Below the pieces are notes generated by a model. That model made no database searches. It saw only the letters and a program-made list of their open reading frames with translations, and was not told the origin of the DNA. Shown piece by piece: positions 1-12,620 of a DNA stretch of 64,000 nt (its first letter is position 1; every line of letters starts with the position of its first letter). The stretch is from Malurus cyaneus samueli (taxonomy: Eukaryota > Chordata > Aves > Passeriformes > Maluridae), in assembly GCA_009741485.1 (NCBI GenBank), contig CM019217.1:34985157-35049156 (forward strand). Direction: 5' to 3'. A program made the translations under genes and the position numbers.

Positions 1-211
1 AAATTTCTTTGATTGAAAAGAACTTTGACCTATCAGCTTTCATTATTCCACCTTTGTTAACCTACTTCAACTTCTAACCTGATTTGCACAGATTTTTAAC
101 TGCTTCTGAAACTACATGGATAGCCATAGTCATAGCTTACATGGCAAATTTTCAACAATGAGGCAACTAATACCCAATTCATTCATAGCAAGTCATATGA
201 TTGCCAAATGC

Positions 212-243
<32 letters not shown>

Positions 244-2489
244 CCCCCCCCAAAAACTTGGATAGATTCAGAAATGTAATATTGTATCTGATACAGTGTT
301 ATTGATTCTTAGAGGGACAGAACTAGATTTGCATGATTTAGGATATTAGAACTCATCAAAGTATACAACATCGCAAAGTGAGTTTGAAAAAAGCTTTGAA
401 CATTGCATACTCTTGCAGAATCTGTGACCCAAAAGTTAGTTCTTAGGGTCTGGATGCAACTTGTGAGTAAGTTGTCTTGGACTTACCAACATCTTTCTTA
501 TGAGAATGGAACTGTCTAGTCGAGTTATTAGTGACACACTTGAAAGAGATAAGCTTGCCTCATGTACATAACAGATATTGTACAATATTTTTCACTCTAT
601 TTATTTGCTGTCCAGAAGTCACTGATAAACCAAAGCAGCCATGAACTACTTTTTTAGGAACAGAAGAATTTATTCCTATTCAACTGTAAAGAAAGTTTCA
701 CTTTTTCATATATCCCTGACTTCCTCACATATGCACTTCTTCATTAGTTCAATGACAAGAATTATGGTCCGACTTGTGGCTGACCTCCATTCAATTTATT
801 CCACTGAATGGTTCACAGCCTCCTTCAGGACATTGCCCTTAGACCAGGTTTGTAGACAAAGAAACTGTGGTAGCTTCTTTTTCTTGTCTTCCACTTGCAT
901 CCTTCTTGTATTCATTGTCTCTTTTGTTCGTTCCCAGAACACTCATTAGCTGAAGCTTTCCATGTTCATGTGAATAAAATAATAGCTAATTTTCTCATCA
1001 AACTTGGGCACAATTCAAACTAAAACTCATCAGTTCAGCAGTGTCATTTCAGGACTGAAATGATTCTTGTTGTTTGTGAAAAGAGAACATTAGTCTCCTA
1101 GAGAATGGTAAATTTGAAAAGTAGCACTGAATTACAGCCTGTATTCAGTTACCTACATTCCACTTTCTATTTTTATTTTATTTTTATCTGGTATTAGTTA
1201 TCAGAGTAAGGTCTTATTAGGATAATTAGGATAGGCTTAACCTTCCCTCTTTCTACATGAAAACTCATTGAAAGGAAATGTAATTTATTGTAATACATTT
1301 GATATTTAGTATCAAGATTGGAGCATCATGTTGATCCTTTAATTGCATGTGGAATATGCTTTATGAAGCAAATGAAACACCTTGAAAAGGTGCTATCTTT
1401 ACAGTAATCTACCCATCACAGCCTCCTTAATACAGTAAAATGTGTTAAAATAAATTTTGCAAATTTTTAAATATATGTGCAGACTTCCTACTGTCCTACT
1501 AACCCAAAAAAACCCAGTGAAGATTATTTGAACTAAAAGCCTCAGATACTAAATCACTTCCAATGAAACATGTTCTTACATTTTTAGACCTAAACTGGGA
1601 ATTCTCAAAAGGATATTCTAAAAAAGATTAAAATAGTATCAAAATATCTCTTCTATTGCATTTGAATGAAAACTCTGAATAGCAGTTCTATAAAAGCGTA
1701 TGTTGGGAAATAGCAAAGTATTTTGGCCCTGAGCCTGTATATATCATGCTCTGATGTCTGTATAACATTTTCCAACCTCAATCTCCACCCATTTTAAAAG
1801 TCTGATTACATTTTGAAGAAGCATCTTTATTTAAGGTCAAGAAAAAATCTCTAATATGTTAATCAAAATGAATACTTATGGTCCTATCTCAATTCTGACA
1901 TTTAAAAGAAACTTCATGCAAATGAGATATGTGACTGAATTACTAGAGAAGGCTATCAAATAGTAAATACAGAAACAGAATGAAACTCATTATATTGACT
2001 AAAATCCTTCATGTGGATCCTCTAAAGTGAAAATTAGACTTAGATTTGTAAACTTTGAAGCTTAGGAACCCTTGGGTATATGCTGCTTTGTGCATACGGA
2101 TGTCTACGCTTAATAAAAATTGAACATATGCTATTAAACAAAATTTCCTATTGCATTTTCTGTGCTTGTAGACTCATAACTGAAGGGCTGACAAGTTGAA
2201 CAAATTTCGTTGAAAATCCTGAAGATTGCCTTTTAAAACAAAACCCACCACATTATTTTATGATGGGCTCTTTTTTAATATTTTGCTTTCCTATCTTCCT
2301 CTAATCTGATTTTATTAAAAATTAATATATTTTTAATTCACAGGCCACCTCTTTGAATAAATACTTAATCAAATATGAAAGCTAACGTTCCTATTTCAGA
2401 CATGAACATGTACTGAAAATGTAAAGTTATTTGTAGTAGTCAAAAAAGGGCAGCATTATTAAAGAGATGTAGGGCTATAAATGGATTAA
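1..2489. other. AT-rich non-coding DNA, no gene seen
   Basis: No open frame here has recognisable protein similarity, and no repeat family is identifiable. The longest methionine-started frame (641-949) looks like chance. The only distinct structure is the pyrimidine tract at 212-251. The stretch could be intergenic or intronic, and nothing in the sequence decides between them. Confidence 0.6.
212..251. repeat. Polypyrimidine tract (T-run followed by C-run)
   Basis: TTTTC units run into 17 consecutive T (226-242), then a single G and eight C (244-251). This is low-complexity DNA and is probably length-variable. Confidence 0.9.
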
Positions 2490-2690
2490 ATAACTTTACA
2501 TTGTAAAGGGCTAGGTGACGGGATCCTGAGAGACCCAGCAGGAGCCAGGAGCCCAGACTTTCACCCCCTTAGACTGTAAGGGTATAAAAGCTCCGGTATT
2601 CCTTTGTTTGTGGTCTGTCCTCAGAGGCACCCAGATCAAGCTGCTGGGTTTTGTTTCTTTAACCACAATTAATTTTAAAGGTCAAAAAGT
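2490..2690 (+). mobile_element. Partial endogenous retroviral LTR (U3 end plus R)
   Basis: A GC-richer island in AT-rich DNA carries a TATA box (TATAAAAG at 2583-2590). It is followed by a block containing TTTGTTTGTGGTC, TCCTCAGA and TCAAGCTG, as expected for U3 end and R. The reverse complement of 20050-20190 carries the same ordered blocks, including CAGACTT then CCCCTTAGA just upstream of the TATA position. The two are therefore diverged members of one LTR family in opposite orientation. The outer boundaries here are approximate, and the 5' U3 and the U5 appear lost. No internal retroviral genes are adjacent. Confidence 0.6.
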
Positions 2691-3049
2691 TTAAGACTTT
2701 GCTCTGGGAAATGTGGGGTCAAATCCATTAGGAAACATGTTCTGACTGTTGAGTGTGGTGTGGGTGGGTGTTTTTAGACCCCAAAACTTCGTCAACAACA
2801 CTCTTAAAAGGGCTTGCTTTTTTATGTACTCTGAGTTAGACACACAGGAAAAAACACCAAGAAGTTATTCTAAAGAACTTGAAACAGCAAAAAACTTTAC
2901 TGACAACTTCAGAAAATCAGAGATCTTTGCTCATCAACATAAAGCGTTCACAAAGCATTACCTTAGCCCATTCAGCAAATTCCAAGCCCATCCAATTTTA
3001 AGTTACTCAGAACTCTGAGAAGAGTGAGTTAGAAAAAGGCAAAGAAAGA

Positions 3050-3097
3050 GATAAAAGATATAGATAAGATATAGATAAAAGATGTAGATATAGATGA
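3050..3097 (+). repeat. (GATA/AGATAT)-type imperfect microsatellite
   Basis: Imperfect tandem GATAAAA, GATATA and GATGTA units. The pattern is visible by eye, with several interruptions suggesting an old array. Confidence 0.85.
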
Positions 3098-4185
3098 GAA
3101 CAAATTCTGGAGTCATGGTAAAAAAGCAGCAGTGACACTGCATTTGCTCTTTGATAAGACTGACCAAATTCCTGCTGTTAAAAGTTTGCAAAGTCTTGTA
3201 TCTTCAGCCAGTTTCTTAATGATAATATCCCCATGTTCTTTTTCTGTTGTCTAATCTTGCCGAAGACCTCCTGATGAATTCTGGTCTCTCACAGGTGTCT
3301 GTGGTGACAAACAGCATGCAACAGCTCATAGATATGCTCAATGGCAGATACATTCAGTAGCAGAAATTTTTCCCAAGTCTGGAATCCAAACCAACTTCAG
3401 ACAGAAAAGGAAACAGTACAAAGCAAATAGATACATGTTCTTGTGGAACATACATTAAAAATCTTTAATACTCTTAATTTCCCAGGCCAATATGCTCAAG
3501 CATTTACCTTTATTTTGAGAATGTAACTTTCTCTTTGGTGTTGCATATGGTCCAAAGAACTATACTGAAGATTCCTACATAAAGCAGTTAATTCAACTAA
3601 AAACTAAGTTCAAGGGTTTTTTTACAGTTGTTACCTCTAATTATATAATTTTTAACTTTTATGGAAGACCTACCAACAGGTAATGATGAATGTCACTCTT
3701 TAATTAAATTGCTCTTAATTTAGTTCAATGTCAACTGTTTTTAGCTACAGCCATATTATCAGTAGTCAATTATTTACACTAGACGTTTGGCAATATTTTG
3801 TGTTATTTATAAACAATAGAAAATACAAATTCAAATTGTATGCATCAGTTGCTTAATAGTATTTACTATTAAAATATTTTTCTATTTTCTTGATGTATCA
3901 TGGCTTTTAAGCAGAAGCCTTTTGCTCCTTCAGGAGTACAAAATATTATTTCTTAGCAATGCAGTTGTGATGGTTGGAATTAGAGTTAGCACACAAGGAA
4001 AAGTTGAAAGAAGCTCTCAACATGTAGGATTATTAGAGGGTTCTGATTTAAATGATAACTCCTTCTTCAATATATACTCACAGGCATTCTACAAAATTGA
4101 AGATTGTGAATGTGTATACACTAGATTTCAGCCTGAAGTTTTATACGAATTGTCGTTGAACGAAAGGAATTTACTTCTATTATAA

Positions 4186-4280
4186 ACATATACTATATAA
4201 TATATACATACTATACATATACATAATATACAATACATATACATATACATACATACATATACATACATAATATATATATG
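4186..4280. repeat. (CATA/TA)n microsatellite
   Basis: About 95 bp made almost entirely of alternating ATAC, ATAT and CATA units ending in TATATATATG. It is likely length-polymorphic and of high DNA flexibility. Confidence 0.9.
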
Positions 4281-4616
4281 GACTCTGTTGTAAAAAATAA
4301 AAGAAACCTGTTTACCAGTAGATTTTAACTAAAACCAACACAAAATATATTAACATGAGTAGGATGAGAGGAAGTTAACAAAGAAGTTTTTGTAAAAACA
4401 TTGCTCTAACACATAAGAAATAGCAAAGTCATCAAAAATAGAGCCCCAGTATCATTAATAATAGATCATTCTAGTAAAGCAAGCAAAAATATTTTTATTA
4501 TATTGGAAGATCTAAAGCAGTATATTTTTTCCACTATTACAGAGTTTAAGAGGAAATAAATGTTATTATAGTCCTAATTTTAAAACAAGAAAGATTTGTA
4601 GAAGGCAAAATCACTA

Positions 4617-4632
4617 AATATATATATATATA
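4617..4632. repeat. Short (TA)n microsatellite
   Basis: Eight TA dinucleotides in uninterrupted tandem. Confidence 0.85.
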
Positions 4633-5139
4633 ATTTCAAGAGTTACTAATCTTCTTTCTCTGGATGAATCTGATTTGTTCATCTGTAAATTTACAACACA
4701 AAAATACTTCCTATACATTTGTAAATTAAAATTAAAAGTTGGGTAGCAAATCCCAGGTGTGATTAACTATTTTCCCATTCTTTTCAGACAAAAAAGAAAC
4801 AGATAAATCCATTACAGTTGTGATGGAGAAAGTTAATTTAGAAGACAGGATCACTGGCTGACACAGACTGAAACTTTAAGTCATTAATACACAGATGGTT
4901 GAACAGTGCCCTAGTGTAGACATGTTCTCACAAACTCTACAAATTGATAAATATGTTCATCATATATAGATGATAGAGAAGTGGGCCAATACCTCCATTT
5001 CACTCAACATCTAGAATGACATCAAATCCTGGCTCTACTTATGTATCTGAAGTATTCCATCACCAGCAGCTTTTCCTTTTAACTGCCAAAAGCCTCACAT
5101 AACCTTAGTCATCATCATTTACAGTTATAAAAGGTTTTT

Positions 5140-5168
5140 TGGTGGATGGTTATTCTGTGATTCTGTGA
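5140..5168 (+). mobile_element. Possible CR1 3' tail scrap
   Basis: ATTCTGTGATTCTGTGA (5152-5168) resembles the short tandem tail at CR1 3' ends. Upstream sequence is not convincingly CR1, so this is either a very short 5'-truncated copy or a chance match. Confidence 0.35.
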
Positions 5169-5239
5169 AAAGTCTATCTACAAAACTGATCATGATATTT
5201 CTTATAATAAAGGCAGAAATATCTAATTTTTTATCTGAA

Positions 5240-5868
5240 TGTACTAGTTTTGACTGGGACAGAACAAGATTCATTCAGAGCAGCTAGCATGGGACTATGT
5301 TTTGGATTTGTATTGAAAAAGCACAAATGTGTGATTTGTATTGATAAAGCAGGGATGATTAACTGTTGCTGAGCAGTGTATACAGAGAGTCAAAGCCTTT
5401 TCTGCTTCTCACAGTGAGGAGCCTGGAGATGCACAAGAAATAAAGACTTGAGGAGGAGCTGGGCATGCACAAGAAATTGAGACTGGACATAGCTGGGGAA
5501 GTTGTACCCCACTGACAAAAGGGATGTTCCAGACCACAAGATATCATGCTCAGTAATAAATGCAGAGGAAAGAAAAGGAGAAAAGGTAGGGAGGATACAA
5601 CATGACATGACACACATTTAGAGATGTGGCCTTTTTCTTATCAAGTCATCATTTTCCTGGAGACTACTAAATATCTGCCTGAAAATAGTGAATGAATCCT
5701 TTATTTTGTTATGTTTGCATACCTAGTTTTTGCTTTACATATTAAACTGTCTATTTTTTACTGACACTACAAGATTTTGCATTTTCACCCTTTCAGTTGT
5801 TTCCCCATTCCCCTGGCAGAGTAGCTGTGTCATACTTAGTTGCCATCTGTAGTTTAACTGAAAAAACA
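5240..5868 (+). mobile_element. Full-length solo LTR, passerine ERVL-like type
   Basis: The element starts TGTACTAGTTTTGACTGGGA, resembling the common bird LTR start TGTCCTGGTTTTGGCTGGGA. It runs through TGTTTTGGATTTGTATTG, the TTTTCTGCTTCTCAC block, GGATGTTCCAGACCA, and a polyadenylation-like ATTAAACTGTC near 5741. It ends in a decayed CTTAGTTGCC then GTTTAACTG segment and a terminal ACA near 5868. The 7-mer ATCTGAA lies immediately before it (5233-5239) and again at 5875-5881. That could be a target-site duplication if a few extra A residues were added at the 3' end. No retroviral genes flank it, so it is a solo LTR. The family assignment is from memory of avian LTR consensus sequences. Confidence 0.8.
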
Positions 5869-5881
5869 GAAAAAATCTGAA

Positions 5882-6619
5882 TTTGGGAGTGATATATGCT
5901 TATTTTTTTTATACAAATGGCAATAACAAGACATATTGGCAGTCGTCAGAAATATTAATTGCTTTCAAAGTAGCAAGAGGAAGGTTGGATTTGGTTCTAT
6001 CAAATGGCAAAATCCTAAATTGATATTACCTTTTAAATGTAAAGTAAACCTGTAAGAAAGTAAGCAATAATGAGTAAGATCACAAGTAATTAAACTGTAC
6101 TATCCATGCACACAGCTAGCTGAGGAAATGGCATGTTAGGATTTTTTATAGCTTCCATTTTTATTGTTAGGTATGGAATCCATACAATTTAGTATGTAAA
6201 CAACACTTTTATATGAACAATTGATGAATCAAAAATTATTTTATTCACTAGACCCATACAAGAAAAGTAAATAAAATGGCTTTTCAAAGAGACCTGGCTG
6301 CAATTGCACAGTGATTGTTTAAAAAAATGTAAAGTACCTTGGGAGTCAACTGTTACCCAAGAAAGTAAGGTCTGGTAGAAAAGGACTGAAACTTTCATGT
6401 TTGAAGCTTTATTACTTTCATGTTTATTTCCTCTCTGCAAAATAAAAGGATATTTCATCCGAGCAGCACATCTGATATAAATACAATTTTACACCCATGA
6501 TGAACAACCTTGCTGCCTTAGGAACCAAATAATCTTTTCTTAATTGCTACAAGGGACATATGATATTCACCTCAAACTTACTCCAAGATAATCAGAGGAA
6601 CTTAAAACTGGTTTGACTG
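5882..6619. other. AT-rich non-coding DNA
   Basis: No gene or repeat is recognised between the solo LTR and the CR1 element. Confidence 0.6.
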
Positions 6620-7412
6620 ATTCATAGAATTATCATAGAAACACAGAATTGCTTGGGCTGAAAGGGACCCCAAAGAGCATCCAGTTCCAGCCCCCCTGCC
6701 ATGGTCAGGGTGCTCAAAGTTTCATCCAACTTGGCTTGAACGCTTGCAGGATTGGATATCCACAACTTCTCTGGGCAACATGTTGCAGTGCCTCACCACC
6801 CTCACAGTAAAGAATTTCTTCATACTATCTGATCTAAACTCACTCTCAATTTAAACCACGTCAGTAAATGCCCTGGTAAATATTCTCTCACTGACTTTCT
6901 TACCTGCCTCTTTTAAGTACCGGAAAGCTGCAGTTAGTTCTTCCTGAAGCTGTCTCTTCTTCAGGATGAACAATCCCAATTCTCTTAGCCTCCCTTCATA
7001 GCAGAGGTGCTCCACCCCTCTGCTCGTCTTCATAGTTCTCCTCAGGACTCAGTCCTTCCTGTGCTGAGTACCTCAGAGCTGGATCCACAAGGTGGGATCA
7101 GAAAAGGGGCAGAATCACCCTGTGGGCCACACCACTTTTGATGCAGCCCAGGCCATGTTTGGCTTCCTGGCCCACATTGCCTGCTCTCACCCATGGCCAT
7201 CTCACCCAGCAGCAGCCCCAAGTCCTTCTTGGCAGGGCTGCTCTTGATCTGTTTGTCCTGCAGCCTGTGCTGTCACAACCCAGGTGCAGCACCTTGCACT
7301 TGACTTTGTTAAACCCCATGAGGTTCCCATGGACCCACTTCTTGAGCCTGTCCGGGTCCCTCCAGATGACATCCTGTCCTTCAGGAGTGTCAATTGCACC
7401 ACAACAAGCAAA
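6620..7412 (-). mobile_element. CR1 LINE, 5'-truncated, 3' UTR and ORF2 end
   Basis: Read on the minus strand the element runs from about 7412 down to 6620. It ends in the CR1 tail (reverse complement visible as TTCATAGAATTATCATAGAA at 6621-6640), preceded by the GCTTGGGCTGAAAGGGACC block. Further in are typical CR1 blocks, including the CTTCAGGATGAACAATCCC and CCACTTCTTGAGCCTGTCC equivalents (plus-strand wording). Only the 3' part of a several-kb element is present, which is the usual CR1 5' truncation. ORF2 frames are broken, so it cannot move autonomously. Open frames in this interval on either strand are translations of the repeat, not genes. Confidence 0.9.
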
Positions 7413-7683
7413 AAGAATAACAATTTCTGTCTGGAAGATTTTTTTCTATATAGGTAGCAGCTGTCCTTCATGATTAAAAAAATAAAAGCAAAAATGACAG
7501 AGTTTATCAGATTTAATTAGTTGTGCACCATTGCTACTGTCATGTCATAATACAATTTTTGACAATTTATACCATGATGTGCCAGTGAAGTACACCATCA
7601 GCTAGATCAAATGCACTGCACACAAAAATATAGACAAAACTACATTACTAAATTCTTTAAAATTTTAGGGTAAAGCATCCTAG

Positions 7684-7688
<5 letters not shown>

Positions 7689-7718
<30 letters not shown>
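7689..7718 (+). repeat. Poly(A) run, 30 nt
   Basis: Thirty consecutive A. No AATAAA lies just upstream and no coding similarity lies 5' of it, so it is more likely a simple repeat than a retrocopy tail. Confidence 0.9.
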
Positions 7719-7722
<4 letters not shown>

Positions 7723-10700
7723 TATATAAAGCTAAATGATGTCTGTTTCAAAAAAACAAGTTTCAAAAAAAAAAAGGTACAGAATTTTAAATCTTGAAGA
7801 TTTTAATGAAAACTCAATTTTTCATTAGGAAAAATCCCTAACTTTCTGACACAAAATATCAAACTGCTCCATTGAGAACCACTATAGGATTTACTTTACA
7901 ATCAACAGAGTACATGTTGTTTTACACACAAGGTAACACGCATTAATTAGCTGATGTAATATTGCAACTAACAGATGGGATGCATAAAACAGTGCCAACA
8001 ACACTTCAGCAGTTCTTATTTAATACATTCACCTTTAGCAAAGTTATGAAGATTCAAGGATAATGTTATTGCCTTTTCCTTTTATGTCTTCAAATGCCCT
8101 GCTTTGATACTGATGTTTAACTGTGAGAATGATGTTATTGAGGGCATTGTCTTCATTTGTTCGGTCTAGTTGGTAAGTTATTCCTGCAATATAAAAATAT
8201 GGTTTACTGAAGAAAAAAAAACAAACACACATACGAATATAATATTCTAAGTTAAATTCATATCTTCCTAAGAATATTATTTTCCTCTTTATTTCAAATA
8301 TAGATGTTGGCATAGACTTCAAATGCAGAATGGAGTCTTAAGCGTGAATCTATAATGGATTGTGGTTGGTCTACTGCCCCCTTAAAAAGTTTCTGATATT
8401 TTTGAAACAAAAAATGCCATGATTTTAACTGCAGCTATTGTTGCATTACAGATGGTCAAGGACATGTGTGGTTAAGACAGAATGAAGTGAATTAATAGAA
8501 ACAGACTAAAAATTGTAAATAAGTACTTTTCTCAAAAGCTTTAGATAACAAATAAACTCCATGGATGATTTCCAAACATGTTTACTGCATTAAAATATTT
8601 AGCAGAACAGTTAATGCAAACATTTGAAATTTTGAAAAGTAGAGAGAAAAGCCTGTAAAATCTTTGCAAACTATGATCTTACTTATTGACTACTAGGGAA
8701 ATAAAATATATAAAATAAAACCTGGGGGTGGAGATCAGACTTCTCCTTCCCAACTATCACCCACAGACTAAATGCATCTTTTTCCTGGGCTGCATGTTGC
8801 AGCCCCAGTTGGCAAACTGAGGGAGAAGGATCAATGGAGTGTTTCTATCCTGGCTTTTTGCCAATTGGAAAAGTATGACAGCATCACCAAACTCCAGAAC
8901 AGGCTGCTTGAAATTCCACCATGTTGCAAGCAGTCTTGCTATCAACATAAGGAGCGCTCTGTATGTGCAAATCATTGTACTCTTATCGAAGAATTACTAG
9001 TTCCCTTGCTGCAATACTAACATTGATTCTTTAAATTACTCAGAGTTAAAATGACAAACAAAAACTACCTAGTGTCTGCAGCTCCCTCTGGTGATCTCTT
9101 TCCCCCTTCCTCTGCCCCTCTGTGTTGTTTAAGGCAAATGACTAGGCGAAAGGAAAAGGGTGTATGACTAGTCATCACCATCCTGGTTCCACAAGATTAT
9201 GTTATAAAAGATTGTTCCATCTTTATTTTTCCCACAATGAAGAGTTTCCCTTTGTTTTGGGAACCTAATCAGGCTTGAGCTGGATATTTGTAACAGCTGA
9301 GGATTTGCAAAACAACTAAGACACCTAGAAGTCTAGTTTCAAAGAAAGCTGAGTACATTTTCAGCACATTCAGTAATTGCCCAATTTTTGTTATCTCTTA
9401 AATATCTCTAAAAATTTGTTTTAGACTAATTTCCTTTGTTGAACCTACTCACAAATCTGATCAAGGTGTAAGTGTTAAATTTTCTAGAGGTGTGTTTTCC
9501 TCATCTTTCCATTGAATCACAAGTTGTAATCAATTGGAAAGATTGTCTCAAGATTTTTTTTTTTTTTTATTGGTATCAACTTGTACTGTATTCATTTCCC
9601 TGGAACAACTATCGTTTTTCAAAATCTCAGCATTTTTACTCTTATGCTCCTTTAACATGATAAAACAATGCTGATTAGAAATTTTTTGTGCTTTGTAAAA
9701 TGGGGTGTTTTTATTAAGATATAACACAGCTGCAGGGATATAAAAAACTAGTTCCATTAAGTTGGTCCTGCACACTGAATTCTGCTAAAAAAAAAGGAAG
9801 GAAATGAACATTTGAAATTATCACTCCATTTATAAATGTTCATGAAATGCTTTATAAATCAACTTTTTGAGCAATTCACCTTGTTTTCAAATATGGGCAA
9901 TTTATTTCAATGTAAGAATTGTAAGAGTGGAAGAATCAGTATTCCATTTGGCTGAGCAGCCTCTTGAATACCATTTAGAAACTCTAATTTAGGTAGAACT
10001 ACATCATTTATATTGAGTTAAATAATTGCTTTATGAATTGATTTGGGTTTTACCCCTTTAATGGTTATCCCATGAATGAGGATAAAAGAGTAGAGCATTT
10101 AAAAGAGAAAAGGAGGATGTACTTGTCCTTCTTAAGGGTAAAAATATGTTTATTTTAAACTCTATTGTACAGCATTCATTTTGATTAATGATTTAGATCA
10201 TCTTCAGCAAAATTAAAAACCAAGGCAGACGATTAAGACATTTATTAAAGGCATATTTTATGTCTTTCTTCCTAATGAAAAAGTATTTATAATTGGCTTA
10301 AAATGGAAGGCAATACAAATCAATAGATATCACATATTTAATGAAAGTCCCAGTTCAATTTTCTGTTATGACCTGATTCTTTACTACAAAATCCTAGAAT
10401 CACAGATCATTATAGATGATCAGAACGTGCAGGACTTTTCCCAGTTCTGGCTAAAATTTACTTCTATTTGTGCAGGTTAGACTTTCAAAAACTAATTCTC
10501 TATGAGGGCAGCATTTGTCAAGTTTTTCACAGCTTCATTGATTTCTGTGTGAAAAATAGGTCTGCTCTTTATACATTGGCTGGAGGAGGAGAGCCTCAGA
10601 TGGACAAAACTATTGGAGTTTGCAATATACAGGCATAAACAACAAAATTTGTGTCCCCTGTGCTTTTACCAGTGAATGCTTCATTATCTAAAAATTTGAT

Positions 10701-11508
10701 TCACATTTAAAATTATCATTTTATTGGATTAATTTTAATACCAATTTCTTGCACATTTTTCTGGATTAAGATTGCTAACTTCCTTTTTATTTTGCACATT
10801 TGATTCCTTCCAGATGGTTTTGTATCTAAAAAATAGATATATCTTTCAGACACAAGAGATAAAAAAGTCTTTTCATGTTATAAATGCAAGAATTGTGCAC
10901 AGGAAATTAACTGCTATCTAAAGACACACAGAAATATTTACCAGACATATGGAACAAATTTCCTGGGTTTCCTTGAGTATCCTGTTACCAAGTTAAAATG
11001 GTTACTAGAAATACAAAATTGTCTAGGGGAAATTATCAGTTGCCTCAAAACCTAAACTTCAGTTCAAGGAAAATAAGAGTTTTAGGACCATATGTTTTGA
11101 CCACACCATTCATGAAGCTCAGATCCATTAGGATGTAACTCTTTTAAACTGAATTTGAAGTTTATAAAACATACTGCTCCCCAAATATGTTTCAAATCTG
11201 TAAGAACTTTAATTTTTCAAATGTGGTAAATTCCCCAATATTTGCTGCAGCAAACATGCCAATGTGCCATGTGAGACCTACTCTAGCATCAGGATCCCAG
11301 AACCAGATCCTTCTCCCTCAGAGCAGGAGGGAAAGCCTGATACAAGGAGCAATCAGCAAATGTTGACTCTACATAAGCACAGAAGCTTCCAGAACACTTT
11401 CCCTCAGAAAGGGAGCTCATTTCTTTCTGAATCTATCACCTTCCCCACACAATGCCCTCATTTCTCTCTGCTGCCTTGTGAATCTGGATTTGATTTATTC
11501 ATTTGTGA

Positions 11509-11567
11509 TTTTTTTTTGTTTGTTTTTTTTTTTTTTTTGGTTTTTTGGTTTTTTTGTTTTTTTGTTT
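11509..11567. repeat. T-rich (TTTTTG)n low-complexity tract
   Basis: T runs interrupted by G or GG over about 59 bp. The antisense poly-lysine-like frame across it is an artefact of this composition. Confidence 0.85.
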
Positions 11568-12099
11568 GGCTAAATGCTTAGTTCCAGCAGGACAGACTGA
11601 TGATAACTGCCTAGCAGTGTAAGTGGTGCTGTGAGGGTCAGTGGGGGCTGAGCAGGGTGAAAGATGCAGGTCTGACTGCAGCACAGGAGCCCCTTGCTTA
11701 CCCAAACTGCAGGAAATCACGGTAACCTCACCCAAGTGCCATCACAGCAGCAACCCACAGGGCACTGGGCCAGACAGTGCACTTTGCTGCAGCCCAAGAA
11801 GTCTAATTAAACTCTGATTTGCTACGAGTACTTTGCAATACTTTACCTTCTGCACTGTGCTCTTTGTGGACTCCTGGCATTTGTACTGCTGCACAGCCAA
11901 GCCCAAAAGAATCAGGAAAGTCTAATTATAAGATTCCCAAATGCTTTTGTGTGCAAGAGCATGGGATTAGTTTCTCAGTCATGCTGGCTGAGAAGTGGTT
12001 CCTTTTCCTAATGGCTGCATAAGTACACACCTGCTCTTAGTAGGAACAATTTAAGAATTCAGTTCTGCAAGGTGAATGAACAGCACCGAAAAAAAAACT

Positions 12100-12620
12100 T
12101 TTATGTCTCAGATATGCCAAAGACTTGGGATTGTCCAGGCAAAGTAGCTGGACAGGACATGAGGAGTGGCAGAAGGGCTGCTGCTCTCCAGGGTGGGCTG
12201 TCACCTCAGTCACAGCTGACCCTCTGAAAAAATAATCTTAGTTGGGTAAAAATGGTACCATTGTTACTGACTTTTGCGCAATGTCGGTAATTATTGGCTT
12301 GAGATAGAGCCAGGATGAAACTGATAACTAAAGGAATCATCTTGCCCCCAACAAACAGCAATCCTGAGTGAGGCCCCTTGAGCTCTCCTGGACCGCAGTG
12401 GGCTGTGCCAATGTCTCTGAGTGGGACACTTCTCAGAGCCTGAAATCTTTCAGGTTTACAATGGTTGGAAGGCCATCACTGATGATGAGGCAGTGGTTAG
12501 TACCACTCCCCTCCCCACATCTACTCAAGGTGCAACCCATGCCGGCTAAGAAACACCAAGGGGTTTGATGTGAATATTTCATTGAACCCAAGGGGAATTT
12601 TTGGGAGCATCTTTACAGAC
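12100..12620. other. GC-richer block, possible unclassified repeat
   Basis: This segment is clearly richer in G and C than its flanks and contains text such as GGAAGGCCATCACTGATGATG and CCCTCCCCACATCTACTC. It resembles decayed retroviral LTR DNA in texture, but I cannot place its ends or find TG...CA termini, a TATA box or a poly(A) signal. The open frame 12368-12568 inside it has no recognisable similarity. Confidence 0.25.

Larger units (their letters stand above)
2691..5135. other. AT-rich non-coding DNA with microsatellites
   Basis: No gene or dispersed repeat is recognisable apart from the three simple repeats listed separately (3050-3097, 4186-4280, 4617-4632). Short open frames, such as 3922-4185, have no family resemblance and atypical composition. 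Confidence 0.6.

Noticed and set aside
7689..7718. Poly(A) runs here and at 63234-63261 as tails of processed pseudogenes
   Set aside because: No AATAAA signal, target duplication or coding similarity lies upstream of either run.
9190..9260. TATAAAAG near 9205 as an LTR or gene promoter
   Set aside because: No LTR ends, poly(A) signal in register or downstream exon could be found.
10393..10420. CR1-tail-like text (CCTAGAATCACAGATCATT), and similar at 47373-47390 and 19640-19665
   Set aside because: Too short and without the adjoining CR1 3' block, so chance cannot be excluded.
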